Both the position numbers and the translations under genes were made by a program. The notes beneath the pieces were generated by a model, which made no database searches, had not been told where the DNA came from, and worked only from the letters and a program-made list of their open reading frames with translations. Of a stretch of DNA of 64,000 nucleotides, positions 1 through 7,594 are shown piece by piece (position 1 is the first letter of the stretch; every line of letters begins with the position of its first letter). The stretch is taken from contig CAKRDD010000001.1 in assembly GCA_934309345.1 (NCBI GenBank), positions 124,001 through 188,000 on the forward strand. The letters are read 5' to 3'. Origin of the DNA: an uncultured Mediterraneibacter sp. Lineage in GTDB: Bacteria; Bacillota; Clostridia; Lachnospirales; Lachnospiraceae.

Positions 1-203
1 TGACATCAGTAATTCCGCTGATTCCCGGAAGTACACTTTATTATTGTATGAGAAGTATTGTTGAGGGAAACTTACATCAGGCGTGGAATTATGGAAGAGA
101 TACATTTTTATATGCGCTTGGGATTGCGGCGGGAATGAGTATTGCCTGGGCAATCTGTGATTTTTTAAGAAAGATAAAAGGAAAACAGGAGATCGCACAA
201 TGA
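1..203 (+). CDS. Threonine/serine exporter family protein, C-terminal part
   Basis: The window opens inside a gene; 66 codons remain before TGA at 201-203. The fragment has the sequence LIPGSTLYYCM followed by an alternation of polar and hydrophobic stretches (LYALGIAAGMSIAWAI), which matches the last membrane segments of the ThrE_2 (DUF3815-like) small subunit of threonine/serine exporters. In Firmicutes this subunit normally pairs with a larger ThrE (DUF1212) partner, which would lie upstream of the window. The stop overlaps the next start as ATGA, so the two genes are translationally coupled. The family call rests on a short C-terminal piece. Confidence 0.6.
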   Translation, partial: TSVIPLIPGSTLYYCMRSIVEGNLHQAWNYGRDTFLYALGIAAGMSIAWAICDFLRKIKGKQEIAQ

Positions 204-436
204 GAAAGAAAGAGTTAAAACTTGTGGTGACATTTCACACAACAGCAGATGCGATGGCAATGGAAAAGATATGTAAAGCAGAAAATGTGCCGGGCAGACT
301 GATCCCGGTGCCGAGAGCAATCTCGGCCGGCTGCGGACTTGCCTGGGCAGCACCGCTTGAGGCGGTAGAACAGATCAGGCATGTAATGCAGGAAAAAGGG
401 ATTGAGCAGGAAGACCTGCATGAATGTATGGTGTAA
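200..436 (+). CDS. DUF3343 putative Se/S carrier-like protein
   Basis: A 78-residue protein overlapping the exporter gene by 4 nt. It matches the DUF3343 family (putative Se/S carrier-like, a thioredoxin/ferredoxin-like small fold): an N-terminal strand LVVTFHTTADAMAMEK, then VPGRLIPVPRAISAGCGLAW with the conserved cysteine near residue 45. Family members commonly sit near selenium or sulfur metabolism genes; here a tRNA-Sec lies 1.6 kb downstream, which fits that theme. A biochemical role has not been firmly assigned to the family, so a selenium-delivery role is inference. Confidence 0.7.
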   Translation: MRKKELKLVVTFHTTADAMAMEKICKAENVPGRLIPVPRAISAGCGLAWAAPLEAVEQIRHVMQEKGIEQEDLHECMV

Positions 437-548
437 TATTGTATTCAAGACAAAATATGCATATTCCGTGCTGAATAGTGGTGAGGTTGATATGGAAGTG
501 AAAAGTAATCATGTTCTCAAAAAAGAAACAATAATATGAGAATGAACG

Positions 549-577
549 TTGATTCTGAGGGCGGTTTGCGCTATACT
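549..577 (+). promoter_or_regulatory. Sigma-A type promoter upstream of fprA
   Basis: TTGATT at 549-554, a 17-nt spacer and TATACT at 572-577. It precedes fprA by about 130 nt and leaves a leader that includes the inverted repeat at 602-631. Found by inspection only. Confidence 0.55.
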
Positions 578-601
578 CTATTCAGTGATAAAAGAAAAAA
601 G

Positions 602-631
602 GTTACTGTTCACACGGGAGTGTACAGTAAC
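602..631. repeat. Short inverted repeat of the GTTACTGTTCAC family
   Basis: A 30-nt hairpin whose left arm GTTACTGTTCACAC is identical to the first 14 nt of the element at 53943 and whose right arm ends ACAGTAAC. It lies in the fprA leader between the promoter at 549-577 and the gene. It could be a solo end of the repeat family or a weak attenuator: it is followed by GAAAAAAGT rather than a T run, so termination on the plus strand looks unlikely. Confidence 0.55.
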
Positions 632-708
632 GAAAAAAGTGCTGCTCACAGATCAATGGGAGCGGTAATGAAAAGACTGCTGAAAGTTCGGCAGAGAAGG
701 AGCATAAT

Positions 709-1866
709 ATGAGAATTACAGATGACATTTTATATGTAGGTGTAAATGATCACAACATTGATTTATTCGAGGGACAGTATATCGTACCGAACGGCATGGC
801 TTACAATTCCTATGTGATCAATGATGAGAAAATTGCGGTTATGGATACAGTGGATGCAGCTTTTGGTGATGAGTGGCTGAAGAATATTGCAGAAGTCCTG
901 AACGGAGCAAAGCCGGACTATCTGATCGTACAGCATATGGAGCCGGATCATTCAGCAAATATTAAGAGATTTCTGGAAGTTTACCCGGATACAAAGATTG
1001 TTGGAAATGCAAAGACATTTACAATGATCGGAAACTTCTTCCGTGATCTGAAACTTGCGGATGAGAATAAGCTGGAAGTGAAGAATAAAGAGACACTGAC
1101 ACTTGGAAAGCATGAGCTGACATTTGTATTCGCACCAATGGTTCACTGGCCGGAAGTTATGGTAACATATGACAGCAAGGATAAGGTTCTTTTCTCTGCA
1201 GATGGATTCGGTAAGTTTGGAGCACTTGATGCAGAGGAAGACTGGGATTGCGAAGCACGTCGTTACTATATCGGAATTGTTGGAAAATACGGTGCACAGG
1301 TTCAGAATCTTCTGAAGGTTGCTGCAACACTGGATATTCAGACAATCTGCCCACTGCACGGACCGGTTCTTACAGAGAATCTGGAGCATTACATTGGACA
1401 GTATAATACATGGTCTTCTTACGGAACAGAGTCTGAAGGCGTTATGATCGCGTACACATCTGTTTATGGAAATACAAAGAAGGCAGTAGAACTTCTTGCT
1501 GAGAAGCTGAAAGAAAAAGGATGTCCGAAGGTAGTTGTTACAGATCTTGCCCGTGAGGATATGGCTGAGGCAGTAGAAGATGCATTCCGTTACGGTAAGA
1601 TTGTTCTTGCTTCAACAACTTATAACGGAGATGTATTCCCGTTCATGAAGACATTTATCGAGCACCTGACAGAGCGCAACTATCAGAACAAGACAATTGG
1701 TCTGATTGAGAACGGATCCTGGGCTTCTATGGCCGGTAAAGTGATGACAGGAATGTTTGAGAAGAGCAAGAACATTACATGGCTTGAGACTTCTGTGAAG
1801 ATCATGTCTTCTATGGATGAGCAGAACAAAGCGGACATTGAGAAGATGGCAGAGGAATTGCTGTAA
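709..1866 (+). CDS. fprA: FprA-type flavodiiron protein (A-type flavoprotein)
   Basis: A 385-residue flavodiiron protein, a cytoplasmic FMN and diiron enzyme that reduces O2 to water (some members reduce NO) in anaerobes. The N-terminal metallo-beta-lactamase-like half carries the diiron ligands H76-x-E78-x-D80-H81, a further His in VHWPEV and the HGPVL motif. The C-terminal flavodoxin domain begins near residue 250 with IAYTSVYGNTKKAVE, the FMN phosphate loop. There is no C-terminal rubredoxin or flavin reductase extension, so it is a class A protein needing an external electron donor. The start is set by AAGGAG about 6 nt upstream. It is monocistronic between a promoter at 549 and a terminator at 1918. 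Confidence 0.93.
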   Translation: MRITDDILYVGVNDHNIDLFEGQYIVPNGMAYNSYVINDEKIAVMDTVDAAFGDEWLKNIAEVLNGAKPDYLIVQHMEPDHSANIKRFLEVYPDTKIVGNAKTFTMIGNFFRDLKLADENKLEVKNKETLTLGKHELTFVFAPMVHWPEVMVTYDSKDKVLFSADGFGKFGALDAEEDWDCEARRYYIGIVGKYGAQVQNLLKVAATLDIQTICPLHGPVLTENLEHYIGQYNTWSSYGTESEGVMIAYTSVYGNTKKAVELLAEKLKEKGCPKVVVTDLAREDMAEAVEDAFRYGKIVLASTTYNGDVFPFMKTFIEHLTERNYQNKTIGLIENGSWASMAGKVMTGMFEKSKNITWLETSVKIMSSMDEQNKADIEKMAEELL

Positions 1867-1917
1867 GCAATGGTGGTTTACAGGAAAGAAGGATTCTGAT
1901 AAGATAGAATCATACAG

Positions 1918-1960
1918 CGGAGCAGATGACCAGATATCAGCTGGCGTTTGCTCCGTTTTT
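1918..1960 (+). terminator. Intrinsic terminator after fprA
   Basis: Arms CGGAGCA (1918-1924) and TGCTCCG (1949-1955) enclose a smaller CCAG/CTGG stem and are followed by a T5 run. It separates fprA from tRNA-Sec. Confidence 0.7.
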
Positions 1961-1998
1961 GATAAATGTATATCAATGACAAAATGTCTGAGTATTAT

Positions 1999-2094
1999 GG
2001 AGGCAGAAGAGTAACTGGTGTGCTTCCTGGTCTTCAAAACCAGTGTGGGGCGTGGTACGTCCCGGGTGGGTTCGATTCCCACATGTCTCCGCCA
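1999..2094 (+). tRNA. selC: tRNA-Sec (anticodon TCA)
   Basis: A 96-nt tRNA including an encoded CCA (2092-2094). The acceptor 5' strand GGAGGCA pairs with TGTCTCC, with G as discriminator base, which is usual for tRNA-Sec. The anticodon stem CTGGT/ACCAG encloses the loop CTTCAAA with anticodon TCA at 2034-2036. A long variable arm (about 2044-2066, GGGGCGTGGTACGTCCC) and the T arm TTCGATT complete it. The UGA-reading anticodon with a long variable arm leaves little doubt. No other selenocysteine machinery or evident selenoprotein is in the window, although a DUF3343 gene lies upstream. hydF starts only 20 nt after the CCA and may be co-transcribed. Confidence 0.95.
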
Positions 2095-2113
2095 AAAAGA
2101 AAGGAAAAAGAAT

Positions 2114-3355
2114 ATGAGTATGAATCAGACGCCGGTGTCCGAACGAGTGCACATCGGCTTTTTTGGTAAGCGGAATGCAGGAAAATCAAGTGTGATGAAT
2201 GCAGTAACAGGACAGGACCTTGCGGTGGTTTCTGATGTGAAAGGAACGACGACGGATCCGGTTTATAAGACAATGGAACTTCTCCCATTGGGTCCAGTTG
2301 TGATGATGGATACTCCTGGAATCGATGATGAAGGTGAACTGGGTGAACTTCGCGTGAAGAAGAGTTATCAAGTACTGAATAAGACAGACATAGCTGTTGT
2401 TGTAATTGATGGAACGTGTGGTGTCAGTGAAGAAGATCTTAAGATAACAGAGCGGATTCAGAAAAAGAACATACCTTATATAATAGTACTGAATAAATGT
2501 GAACAGTTTATACAGGAAGATGAGAGATTGCGGGTACAGGAAAATACCGCAAGTTACTTGAAAACAGAGAAAGAGAAAATTCTTCTTGTGAGTGCAGCGG
2601 ATAAAAGCGGAATTTATGAGCTGAAGGAAGAACTTGGAGCATTGAAAGGAAAGGAAGAGGAAGAACGAAAGATTGTTGGGGATCTTCTTGAACCATCCGA
2701 TTTTGTAGTGCTTGTTGTGCCAATTGACAGTGCAGCACCAAAGGGACGCCTGATTCTGCCACAGCAGCAGACGATTCGTGATATTTTGGATGCAGATGCA
2801 TCTGCTATTGTTGTAAAAAAAACAGAACTTGCAGGAACATTAGCTGCACTTGGAAGAAAGCCGAAGATGGTCATTACAGACAGTCAGGTGTTTGGCAGAG
2901 TATCAAAAGATACACCGGAGGATATCTTGCTGACTTCCTTTTCGATTCTATTTGCAAGATATAAAGGGAATCTGGAAACCATGGTGCACGGAGTAAAGGC
3001 ACTGGATATTCTGGAAGACGGTGATAAAGTGCTGATCAGTGAAGGGTGCACACATCACAGGCAATGTGATGATATTGGTACGGTGAAGATTCCACGCTGG
3101 CTGAAAGAGTATACCGGCAAAGAACTTATAATAGAGACTTCTTCAGGAACAGAATTCCCAGATGATCTTGGTTCATACAAAATGGTCATTCATTGTGGAG
3201 GATGTATGCTGAATGAACGCGAAATGAAATACCGGATCAGCTGTGCGCAGGATCAGGGCGTTCCGATTGCAAATTATGGAATGGTGATCGCATATATTCA
3301 TGGAATATTGAAAAGGAGTCTGAGTCCATTTCCAGAGATAGAAAGAACTTTATAG
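2114..3355 (+). CDS. hydF: [FeFe]-hydrogenase H-cluster maturation GTPase HydF
   Basis: A 413-residue GTPase and scaffold that carries the 2Fe subcluster precursor made by HydE and HydG and delivers it to the hydrogenase apoprotein. The Era-like GTPase domain shows the P loop GKRNAGKSS (residues 18-26), G3 DTPGID and G4 NKCE. The C-terminal [4Fe-4S] domain has CTHH near residue 312 and HCGGC near 360, the HydF cluster signature. An in-frame upstream ATG lies inside tRNA-Sec and is rejected; ATG 2114 follows AAAGGAAAAAG by a few nt. The presumed client HydA is encoded at 62222-63916; hydE and hydG are not in the window. Confidence 0.95.
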   Translation: MSMNQTPVSERVHIGFFGKRNAGKSSVMNAVTGQDLAVVSDVKGTTTDPVYKTMELLPLGPVVMMDTPGIDDEGELGELRVKKSYQVLNKTDIAVVVIDGTCGVSEEDLKITERIQKKNIPYIIVLNKCEQFIQEDERLRVQENTASYLKTEKEKILLVSAADKSGIYELKEELGALKGKEEEERKIVGDLLEPSDFVVLVVPIDSAAPKGRLILPQQQTIRDILDADASAIVVKKTELAGTLAALGRKPKMVITDSQVFGRVSKDTPEDILLTSFSILFARYKGNLETMVHGVKALDILEDGDKVLISEGCTHHRQCDDIGTVKIPRWLKEYTGKELIIETSSGTEFPDDLGSYKMVIHCGGCMLNEREMKYRISCAQDQGVPIANYGMVIAYIHGILKRSLSPFPEIERTL

Positions 3356-3386
3356 AAGAAAAGTTTCATATGTTGATGTTATAACG

Positions 3387-3437
3387 GAAATGACGCCGCT
3401 TCGCTGGATCTGCAACTCCAGCTGGCGGCGTCATTTC
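3387..3437 (+). terminator. Strong hairpin after hydF
   Basis: Thirteen-base arms GAAATGACGCCGC (3387-3399) and GCGGCGTCATTTC (3425-3437) with an inner GCTGGA/TCCAGC stem. It starts 32 nt past the hydF stop. The 3' side is only moderately T-rich (ATTTCTATGG), so it may act as terminator or as a 3' end-protecting hairpin. Confidence 0.6.
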
Positions 3438-3454
3438 TATGGTATGTAATTGAG

Positions 3455-3610
3455 AGGATCCTTTAGTTACCAGGCAGAACATCAGCACACGAAACTGGGG
3501 AATTCCTACAAAGAGGCTGTGCACCGACGGTACTGCTGCGGCAGGGATATTCTTGGGGAAAACATCCGGCGTTAGCGTACTGCATGATAACTGAAGTATC
3601 TGACCTGTAA
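3455..3610 (+). ncRNA. Possible structured non-coding RNA, family unknown
   Basis: About 155 nt without an ORF. The ends pair: CTTTAGTTA near 3460 with TAACTGAAG near 3590, extended outward with further pairs, and an inner hairpin GCACA/TGTGC. One base pair in the closing stem is G-U on the plus strand and would be A-C on the minus strand, which favours plus-strand transcription. The general shape, a long imperfect rod with internal loops, resembles 6S RNA, but I do not recognise a conserved sequence. No convincing plus-strand promoter was found immediately upstream. Confidence 0.35.
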
Positions 3611-3617
3611 AAACGAA

Positions 3618-3679
3618 TAAAAAAAGACAGTTTCTCCTAAGTAATAGGAAAACCGCCTTTGGTCTTACAAGTCGAATTA
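3618..3679 (-). ncRNA. Possible very short minus-strand RNA with its own terminator
   Basis: Downstream (on the minus strand) of the consensus promoter at 3680-3708, the transcript would run only about 50-60 nt before a hairpin made by 3645-3653 and 3630-3639 (GTTTTCCTA with TAGGAGAAAC, one bulge) followed by a seven-T run. It has no ORF with a ribosome binding site. It may be a small RNA, or an attenuated promoter reading into the region at 3455-3610. Confidence 0.4.
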
Positions 3680-3708
3680 ATAATACCATTCGTATAGGTT
3701 GGTGTCAA
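3680..3708 (-). promoter_or_regulatory. Consensus sigma-A promoter on the minus strand
   Basis: Read on the minus strand, TTGACA (3703-3708) is separated by exactly 17 nt from TATTAT (3680-3685). No protein gene lies downstream on this strand before hydF, which is encoded on the other strand, so the promoter most likely serves a non-coding RNA. Confidence 0.65.
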
Positions 3709-3887
3709 GTGGTTGAGAAGAAAAAATATGAGATTTTAATTCGAATCAACGGTATAGTATATGGGTTGACTTAAACAGCGGATCTGCGAAATTGAGTCAT
3801 CAGTTTGCTGAACGCGTCATGTGTTGAATAAAAGCGGAAGCAATAATGATATGAAACGAGTTTCTTCTATATATAATAGGAGATAAA

Positions 3888-3968
3888 ATGGGAAATATAA
3901 TGGGAAATATAATGTGGATTGAATCGATCAATGATCAAATCAATATGCAGGAGAAAACGCAAGAATAA
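3888..3968 (+). CDS. Possible 26-residue small protein or leader peptide
   Basis: An ATG at 3888 preceded by AGGAG with 5-nt spacing opens 26 codons ending at TAA 3966-3968. The first 8 residues are a tandem duplication (MGNI MGNI) from a 12-bp DNA repeat. The remainder, MWIESINDQINM, is mildly amphipathic. It could be a leader peptide, a decayed start of a longer gene, or chance. It lies just ahead of the S10 promoter at 4007, so it would belong to a separate upstream transcript. Confidence 0.3.
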   Translation: MGNIMGNIMWIESINDQINMQEKTQE

Positions 3969-4006
3969 AGAAAAAGATTGTACTCAAAAAAAAACAAAAA
4001 AAGTAC

Positions 4007-4035
4007 TTGCAATTTTGTGCTCTCTCGGATATACT
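4007..4035 (+). promoter_or_regulatory. Promoter of the S10 ribosomal operon
   Basis: TTGCAA at 4007-4012, a 17-nt spacer, TATACT at 4030-4035. An A-rich tract (3985-4003) just upstream resembles an UP element, expected for a strongly expressed ribosomal operon. Confidence 0.75.
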
Positions 4036-4306
4036 AAGAGAGCTGTGACATGATAGCAATGAAGCGCGAGGTTGCTGCCCGGCAAATGAATAAGCTGGTG
4101 CAGGTTTTCCGTGGAGCGAATGTCAAGTTAGGAAACTGGCGACAAGTCACTGTACGAATCAAAAACTGATTACTATTTGCCCCAATGGGATAACCAGGGT
4201 AGGAGTATGAAACAACGTGTGAGTTTCTCACGACACACACGGGAGAGTGTACAGTCACCGCTTGTCGTACTGATGTGAAAAGTACGAAAAGGAGGCGACT
4301 TTTTTT
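4036..4306 (+). promoter_or_regulatory. Long 5' leader of the S10 operon, probable autoregulatory RNA
   Basis: About 270 nt between the promoter and rpsJ without a convincing gene. It contains complementary segments (for example GTGTGAG...CTCACGACAC around 4218-4240, and GTACT...AGTAC around 4267-4285) that can form hairpins before the AAAGGAGGCGAC ribosome binding site. Leaders of this length ahead of S10 operons commonly serve feedback control by a ribosomal protein (L4 in E. coli). Which protein acts here cannot be read from sequence alone. Confidence 0.5.
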
Positions 4307-4624
4307 ATGGCAAGTCAAGTAATGAGAATCACATTGAAGGCGTATGATCATCAGCTTGTTGATGCATCCGCAAAGAAAATCATCGAAACTGTAAAAAAGA
4401 ACGGGTCACAGGTGAGTGGACCGGTACCACTTCCGACTAAGAAGGAAGTTGTAACAATTCTGAGAGCTGTACACAAGTACAAAGATTCCAGAGAGCAGTT
4501 CGAGCAGAGAACTCACAAAAGACTGATCGATATCATCACACCAACACAGAAAACTGTTGATGCACTTTCCAGATTGGAAATGCCAGCTGGTGTATTTATC
4601 GACATCAAGATGAAGTCCAAATAA
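4307..4624 (+). CDS. rpsJ: 30S ribosomal protein S10
   Basis: 105 residues, usual length. Opens MASQVMRITLKAYDHQLVD, the highly conserved S10 N-terminus, with the GPVPLPTKKE loop around residues 40-50. S10 sits in the 30S head and also joins NusB in transcription antitermination. A strong AAAGGAGG precedes the ATG, followed by a T run. First gene of the S10 operon; rplC follows after 86 nt. Confidence 0.97.
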   Translation: MASQVMRITLKAYDHQLVDASAKKIIETVKKNGSQVSGPVPLPTKKEVVTILRAVHKYKDSREQFEQRTHKRLIDIITPTQKTVDALSRLEMPAGVFIDIKMKSK

Positions 4625-4710
4625 TAAGGACATCTTAATTTTAAACAGTATTCCTAAAATTTAGGATGAGCGCGAAAGCGTTCCGCTGTAAATCACAGGA
4701 GGTAATTATA

Positions 4711-5394
4711 ATGAAGAAAGCTATCTTAGCTACAAAAGTTGGAATGACTCAGATCTTCAATGAAGAAGACGGAGTTCTGATTCCGGTAACAGTTCTGCAG
4801 GCTGGACCTTGTGTAGTAACACAGGTTAAAACAGTTGAGAATGACGGTTACAGCGCAGTACAGGTTGGATATGTTGACAAGAAAGAAAAGATTGTCACAA
4901 AAGACAACAGTGGAAAGAAGTCCATCGCTCACAGAAACGGTGTGACAAAAGCTGAAAAAGGTCATTTTGACAAAGCAGGCGTATCCGGAAAGAGATATGT
5001 AAAAGAATTCAGATTTGAGAACGCTGAAGAGTATACACTTGCTCAGGAAATTAAAGCTGATATCTTTGCAGCAGGAGACAAGATTGATGCAACTGCTGTT
5101 TCAAAAGGTAAAGGTTTCCAGGGCGCAATCAAGCGTCACAACCAGAGCAGAGGACCTATGACTCACGGTTCCAAGTTCCATCGTCATGCTGGTTCTAACG
5201 GTTCAGCATCTGATCCGAGTAAGGTATTCAAAGGTAAGAAGATGCCAGGACAGATGGGTAACAAGAAGATCACTGTTCAGAATCTTGAAGTAGTAAGAGT
5301 TGATGCAGAAAACAATCTCATCCTCGTTAAAGGTTCTGTACCGGGACCAAAGAAATGCCTGGTAACAATCAAAGAGACAGTGAAGGCAAACTAG
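4711..5394 (+). CDS. rplC: 50S ribosomal protein L3
   Basis: 227 residues. The start MKKAILATKVGMTQIF is the conserved L3 N-terminus and follows AGGAGG by 8 nt; an in-frame ATG at 4666 has no ribosome binding site and is rejected. The basic central loop SRGPMTHGSKFHR (about residues 145-160) reaches toward the peptidyl-transferase centre and holds the glutamine/histidine region typical of L3. Second gene of the operon. Confidence 0.97.
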   Translation: MKKAILATKVGMTQIFNEEDGVLIPVTVLQAGPCVVTQVKTVENDGYSAVQVGYVDKKEKIVTKDNSGKKSIAHRNGVTKAEKGHFDKAGVSGKRYVKEFRFENAEEYTLAQEIKADIFAAGDKIDATAVSKGKGFQGAIKRHNQSRGPMTHGSKFHRHAGSNGSASDPSKVFKGKKMPGQMGNKKITVQNLEVVRVDAENNLILVKGSVPGPKKCLVTIKETVKAN

Positions 5395-5424
5395 TCTGAC
5401 AGCTAAGAAAGGAGGAACATACAG

Positions 5425-6045
5425 ATGGCAAAAGTATCTGTTTACAATATCGAAGGTAAAGAAGTTGATACAATCGAACTGAACGATGCTGTATTCGGTG
5501 TTGAAGTTAACGAGCACCTCGTACACATGGCAGTTGTAAATCAGCTTGCAAACAATCGTCAGGGAACACAGAAAGCCAAGACACGTTCTGAAGTTTCCGG
5601 TGGCGGAAGAAAACCATGGAGACAGAAAGGAACAGGTCACGCAAGACAGGGATCAACAAGATCACCACAGTGGACAGGTGGTGGAGTTGTATTCGCTCCA
5701 GTTCCGAGAGACTATTCCTTCAAAATGAATAAGAAAGAGAAGAGAGCAGCTCTTAAGTCTGCACTTACTTCCAGAGTAGAAGAGAACAAATTCATCGTTG
5801 TTGATGAACTTAATTTCGACGAGATCAAAACAAAGAAATTCCAGGCAGTACTGAACAACCTGAACGTTAACAAAGCGCTGGTAGTTCTTGAAGATGGAAA
5901 CAAAAACGTTGAGATTTCCGCAAAGAATATCCCGGATGTTAAAACAGCACATACAAACACAATCAACGTATATGACATCCTGAAATACAACACAGTAATC
6001 GCTACGAAAGCTGTTGTTGCAGCAATCGAGGAGGTGTACGCATAA
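5425..6045 (+). CDS. rplD: 50S ribosomal protein L4
   Basis: 206 residues. Contains the long basic loop GGGRKPWRQKGTGHARQG (about residues 55-72) that lines the peptide exit tunnel, then the Rossmann-like globular part. In E. coli L4 also represses its own operon; the long S10 leader here makes that conceivable. Preceded by AGGAGG; its stop codon shares one base with the rplW start (TAATG), so the two are coupled. Confidence 0.97.
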   Translation: MAKVSVYNIEGKEVDTIELNDAVFGVEVNEHLVHMAVVNQLANNRQGTQKAKTRSEVSGGGRKPWRQKGTGHARQGSTRSPQWTGGGVVFAPVPRDYSFKMNKKEKRAALKSALTSRVEENKFIVVDELNFDEIKTKKFQAVLNNLNVNKALVVLEDGNKNVEISAKNIPDVKTAHTNTINVYDILKYNTVIATKAVVAAIEEVYA

Positions 6046-6344
6046 TGGCAAACATTCAGTATTATGATGTAATCCTTAAACCAGTTGTAACTGAGAAGAG
6101 CATGGAACTTATGGCTGACAAGAAATATACATTCCTTGTACACACAGAGGCTACAAAATCTCAGATCAAAGAAGCTGTTGAAAAAATGTTCAACGGTACA
6201 AAAGTAAAAAGCGTCAACACAATGAACCTTGATGGTAAGAATAAAAGACGTGGAATGACTTTCGGAAAGACAGCTAAGACAAAGAAAGCTGTAGTAGCAC
6301 TGACAGAAGACAGCGCTGATATCGAAATTTTCGAAGGACTGTAA
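6045..6344 (+). CDS. rplW: 50S ribosomal protein L23
   Basis: 99 residues, opening with YYDVILKPVVTEKSMELM, the L23 signature, and ending in the beta-hairpin extension with KNKRRGMTFGK. L23 lies at the tunnel exit and is the docking site for trigger factor and SRP. Start overlaps the rplD stop by one base. Confidence 0.97.
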   Translation: MANIQYYDVILKPVVTEKSMELMADKKYTFLVHTEATKSQIKEAVEKMFNGTKVKSVNTMNLDGKNKRRGMTFGKTAKTKKAVVALTEDSADIEIFEGL

Positions 6345-6412
6345 GATATAAGACATTATACGGTGCAAACCCGTGAAACAAATAATCAGAGCAAACGAAA
6401 GGAGAGACAGTA

Positions 6413-7255
6413 ATGGGAATCAAAACATATAACCCATATACACCTTCCAGAAGACAGATGACAGGTTCTGATTTCTCAGAGATCACAAAGACAACTCCAG
6501 AGAAATCCCTCCTCGAATCTAAGAAGAGAAAAGCTGGCCGTAACGCACAGGGTAAAATCACAGTAAGACATCGTGGCGGCGGAGCTAAGAAGAAATATAG
6601 AATTATCGACTTTAAGAGAAAGAAAGACGGAATTCCGGCAACAGTTGTTGGAATCGAGTATGATCCAAATAGAAGTGCTAACATCGCACTGATCTGCTAC
6701 GCAGATGGTGAGAAAGCATACATCCTTGCTCCAGAAGGACTTACAGACGGCATGACAGTTATGAACGGTGCTGACGCTGAGGTTAGAGTAGGAAACTGCC
6801 TTCCACTTTCAGAGATTCCGGTTGGTACACAGATCCACAACATCGAGCTGTACCCAGGAAAAGGTGGACAGCTGGTTCGTTCCGCTGGTAACAGCGCACA
6901 GCTGATGGCGAAAGAAGGAAAGTACGCTACACTGAGACTTCCTTCAGGAGAAATGAGAATGGTTCCGATCATCTGCCGCGCATCTATCGGTGTTGTAGGA
7001 AACGGTGATCACAACCTGATCAATGTTGGTAAAGCAGGACGTAAGCGTCACATGGGAATCAGACCTACAGTTCGTGGTTCCGTAATGAACCCTAACGACC
7101 ATCCACACGGAGGTGGAGAAGGTAAGACAAGTATCGGACGTCCAGGACCGTGTACTCCATGGGGTAAACCGGCACTTGGTCTTAAGACTCGTAAGAAGAA
7201 CAAAGCTTCTAACAAGCTGATTGTAAGAAGAAGAGATGGTAAAGCGATTAAATAA
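6413..7255 (+). CDS. rplB: 50S ribosomal protein L2
   Basis: 280 residues. MGIKTYNPYTPSRRQMTGSD start and the conserved C-terminal NPNDHPHGGGEGKTSIGRPG (about residues 223-242), which includes the histidine important for peptidyl-transferase assembly. Full length with the usual basic tail. Preceded by GAAAGGAGAG; follows L23 after 68 nt. Confidence 0.97.
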   Translation: MGIKTYNPYTPSRRQMTGSDFSEITKTTPEKSLLESKKRKAGRNAQGKITVRHRGGGAKKKYRIIDFKRKKDGIPATVVGIEYDPNRSANIALICYADGEKAYILAPEGLTDGMTVMNGADAEVRVGNCLPLSEIPVGTQIHNIELYPGKGGQLVRSAGNSAQLMAKEGKYATLRLPSGEMRMVPIICRASIGVVGNGDHNLINVGKAGRKRHMGIRPTVRGSVMNPNDHPHGGGEGKTSIGRPGPCTPWGKPALGLKTRKKNKASNKLIVRRRDGKAIK

Positions 7256-7281
7256 TCAGATTCACAAGGAGGTTAGAACCT

Positions 7282-7563
7282 ATGGCTCGCTCACTTAAAA
7301 AAGGACCATTTGCAGATGAAAGCTTACTTAAAAAAGTAGACGCTATGAACGCTGCAGGTGATAAATCAGTTATAAAGACATGGTCACGCCGTTCTACAAT
7401 CTTCCCGTCATTTGTAGGTCATACATTTGCCGTACATGACGGAAGAAGACATGTACCTGTATATGTTACAGAGGATATGGTAGGCCACAAGCTCGGTGAG
7501 TTCGTTGCAACAAGAACTTACAGAGGACACGGAAAAGACGAGAAGAAGTCAAAAGTTAGATAA
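7282..7563 (+). CDS. rpsS: 30S ribosomal protein S19
   Basis: 93 residues. MARSLKKGPFADESLLKKV start and the VYVTEDMVGHKLGEFVATR block are diagnostic of S19, which binds 16S rRNA in the 30S head with S13. AAGGAGG ribosome binding site. Confidence 0.97.
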   Translation: MARSLKKGPFADESLLKKVDAMNAAGDKSVIKTWSRRSTIFPSFVGHTFAVHDGRRHVPVYVTEDMVGHKLGEFVATRTYRGHGKDEKKSKVR

Positions 7564-7594
7564 TTTTCATATATTTTGAAAGGAGGGTTCATCC

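Noticed and set aside
952..1389. Long minus-strand frames inside fprA and the ribosomal genes
   Set aside because: They are antisense shadows of highly expressed conserved genes, rich in Cys, Ser and Leu as expected for reverse frames.
3366..3689. 107-codon minus-strand frame
   Set aside because: It spans the hydF hairpin, the RNA-like region and a terminator, has low-complexity hydrophobic content and no ribosome binding site.
4059..4169. 36-codon open frame in the S10 leader
   Set aside because: No ribosome binding site before ATG 4059, and the region looks like a structured untranslated leader.
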